From assembly GCF_030020805.1 (NCBI RefSeq), contig NZ_CP125098.1:1840001-1904000 (forward strand): 64,000 nt of DNA, read 5' to 3'. The position numbers were made by a program, and so were the translations under genes. The DNA is from Paenibacillus sp. RC67. Its GTDB lineage: Bacteria; Bacillota; Bacilli; Paenibacillales; NBRC-103111. This document shows, in pieces, positions 62,888 to 64,000 of this stretch. The notes beneath the pieces were generated by a model that made no database searches, was not told where the DNA came from, and saw only the letters and a list, made by a program, of their open reading frames with translations. How positions within the stretch are numbered: position 1 is the first letter of the stretch; each line of letters begins with the position of its first letter.

Positions 62888-64000
62888 GTGCAATTCAATG
62901 AACAAATACAGGAAACGAAGCTGTGGTATCGTAAGCCGGCCAAAAAGTGGCTGCAGGCGCTCCCTATAGGTAGCGGCCGAATTGGCGCAATGGTACATGG
63001 AGAAATCAACCGTGAAGTGATCCAGCTTAACGAGGATACGGTGTGGACAAGAGGGCCTGTTGATCGTAACAATCCGGACTCGCTGCAAACGATCGATGAA
63101 ATACGCAGGCTGCTTGCTGCAGGCAAGGTGGAAGAGGCTCATGATATTGCCGATATGGGCATGATGGGTGTATCTCGCCGCCAGCCTCCCTACCAGACAT
63201 TAGGTGAGCTTAATTTATTTTTTCCGGGGCATAAGGAAAGCAAAACCGAGGAATACCGCAGAGAGCTTGATTTGGAAACCGGGATGGCTAAGGTGAGCTA
63301 TCGAATGGAGGATACGGTTTATACAAGAGAAATTTTTGCCAGCTCTCCAGACCAGGCATTAATTGTTCGATTGACAGCAGAGGGTCCGAAACGACTTCGC
63401 TTTGGCGCCAATCTGTTCCGCAAGTTTGATGCGATTACGGAAGTGGCAGATGCGGACACGGTCTGTTTGGACGGGCAGTGTGGCGCCTGGGGAACGAAAT
63501 TTCACGTTCGATTGAAAGCTGTATTAGAAGGCGGGAGCAGCCGCATATTAGGCGATCATATTTATGTAGAAGGTGCGGATGCCGTCACATTGGTGCTGAC
63601 CGTGTCTACTGACTTCCGGTATGAGCAGTATCGGGAACGGTGCAAGGAGGAGCTTCAGCATACGGCATCAACTCCCTACGTATTACTGCTTGAGCGGCAC
63701 CTTGCGGAATATCGACCATGGTTCGATCGGATGAAGCTTTCACTTGCTAACGAGGCACGTGAAGAGCTAACCAAGCTTCCAACGGATGAACGGCTAGCTC
63801 GCATGAAAAATGGGGAAGAAGATACAGGACTTTCGGAGCTCTACTTTCATTATGGACGTTACTTATTAATTGCTAGCAGCCGTCCCGGTACGATCCCTGC
63901 TAATTTGCAGGGAATATGGAACGACAGCTACGTTCCCTCCTGGGATTCCAAATATACGATTAACATTAATATTCAGATGAATTATTGGCCAGCAGAAGTA
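62888..64000 (+). CDS. GH95 alpha-L-fucosidase family protein (3' truncated by window)
   Basis: GTG 62888 has GGGAGGG upstream; 371 codons are visible before the window ends. The start KLWYRKPAKKWLQALPIGSG and GRIGAMVHGEINREVIQLNE is typical of GH95, as is YQTLGELNLFF. The catalytic barrel begins near residue 310 with TIPANLQGIWNDSYVPSWDS and INIQMNYWPAEV, a GH95 hallmark; the catalytic acids lie further on. No signal peptide, so it acts inside the cell, releasing L-fucose or L-galactose from imported oligosaccharides. Full enzymes have about 750 aa. Confidence 0.93.
   Translation, partial: MQFNEQIQETKLWYRKPAKKWLQALPIGSGRIGAMVHGEINREVIQLNEDTVWTRGPVDRNNPDSLQTIDEIRRLLAAGKVEEAHDIADMGMMGVSRRQPPYQTLGELNLFFPGHKESKTEEYRRELDLETGMAKVSYRMEDTVYTREIFASSPDQALIVRLTAEGPKRLRFGANLFRKFDAITEVADADTVCLDGQCGAWGTKFHVRLKAVLEGGSSRILGDHIYVEGADAVTLVLTVSTDFRYEQYRERCKEELQHTASTPYVLLLERHLAEYRPWFDRMKLSLANEAREELTKLPTDERLARMKNGEEDTGLSELYFHYGRYLLIASSRPGTIPANLQGIWNDSYVPSWDSKYTININIQMNYWPAEV

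Noticed and set aside
1..64000. CRISPR arrays, rRNA, tRNA, prophage, integrase or attachment sites
   Set aside because: None seen: no regularly spaced repeats, no rRNA or cloverleaf-like sequence, no phage or integrase genes besides the IS3 transposase.

Overview
The window reads as a chromosomal segment of a Gram-positive, Paenibacillus-like member of the Bacillota. Ribosome binding sites are strong AGGAGG-type sites, TTG and GTG starts are frequent, and there are many carbohydrate ABC importers without a dedicated ATPase. Other pointers are an AraC-type regulator with an extracytoplasmic sensor, a T-box leader, a Zur box, BlaI/M56 genes and lipobox signal peptides. I place it by gene style only; there is no rRNA, tRNA or taxonomic marker.

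Layout. 1-4759: plus-strand amino-sugar operon (two Gfo/Idh/MocA oxidoreductases, a TIM-barrel isomerase, NagB-like, NagA). 4911-13191: membrane-bound AraC regulator divergent from an LplB/YtcP/LplA-type importer and a secreted glycosidase-like protein. 13381-23574: a GntR-type regulator lies between two divergent operons. The minus-strand operon has a creatininase-family enzyme and a sugar importer; the plus-strand operon has an enolase-superfamily enzyme, a polar amino-acid importer and a HAD phosphatase. Both promoters carry the same 12-bp palindrome over the -35. 23759-29689: an unknown gene, a TetR/maltose-acetyltransferase pair, a c-di-GMP module (EAL, unknown 117-aa protein, CBS-GGDEF) and a sulfatase. 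29686-43232: AraC and ROK regulators, an Fe(III)/sugar-phosphate-type importer, a secreted PIG-L deacetylase, a second creatininase, an argininosuccinate-lyase homologue, a BadF-type kinase and a cytosolic PIG-L deacetylase. This last run is the best candidate for an undescribed pathway. 43325-46348: large lamin-tail/FN3 secreted protein with a structured leader. 46669-51743: BlaI, M56 protease, DsbA-like, DsbB-like, then a copper ATPase. 51904-53195: IS3-family element. 53712-56162: ECF sigma, anti-sigma, small zinc-ribbon protein. 56211-57981: serine hydrolase and a duplicated YjzC-like protein. 58284-60960: Zur-controlled zinc importer. 61077-62617: divergent seryl-tRNA synthetase with T-box. 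62888-end: GH95 fucosidase, cut by the window.

Three otherwise intact genes (GntR, EAL, secreted PIG-L) are broken by one-base shifts in A6-A7 runs. Homopolymer sequencing error is the simplest explanation, but the EAL site is a perfect A AAA AAG -1 slippery heptamer and could be programmed. No CRISPR array, rRNA or tRNA was seen.
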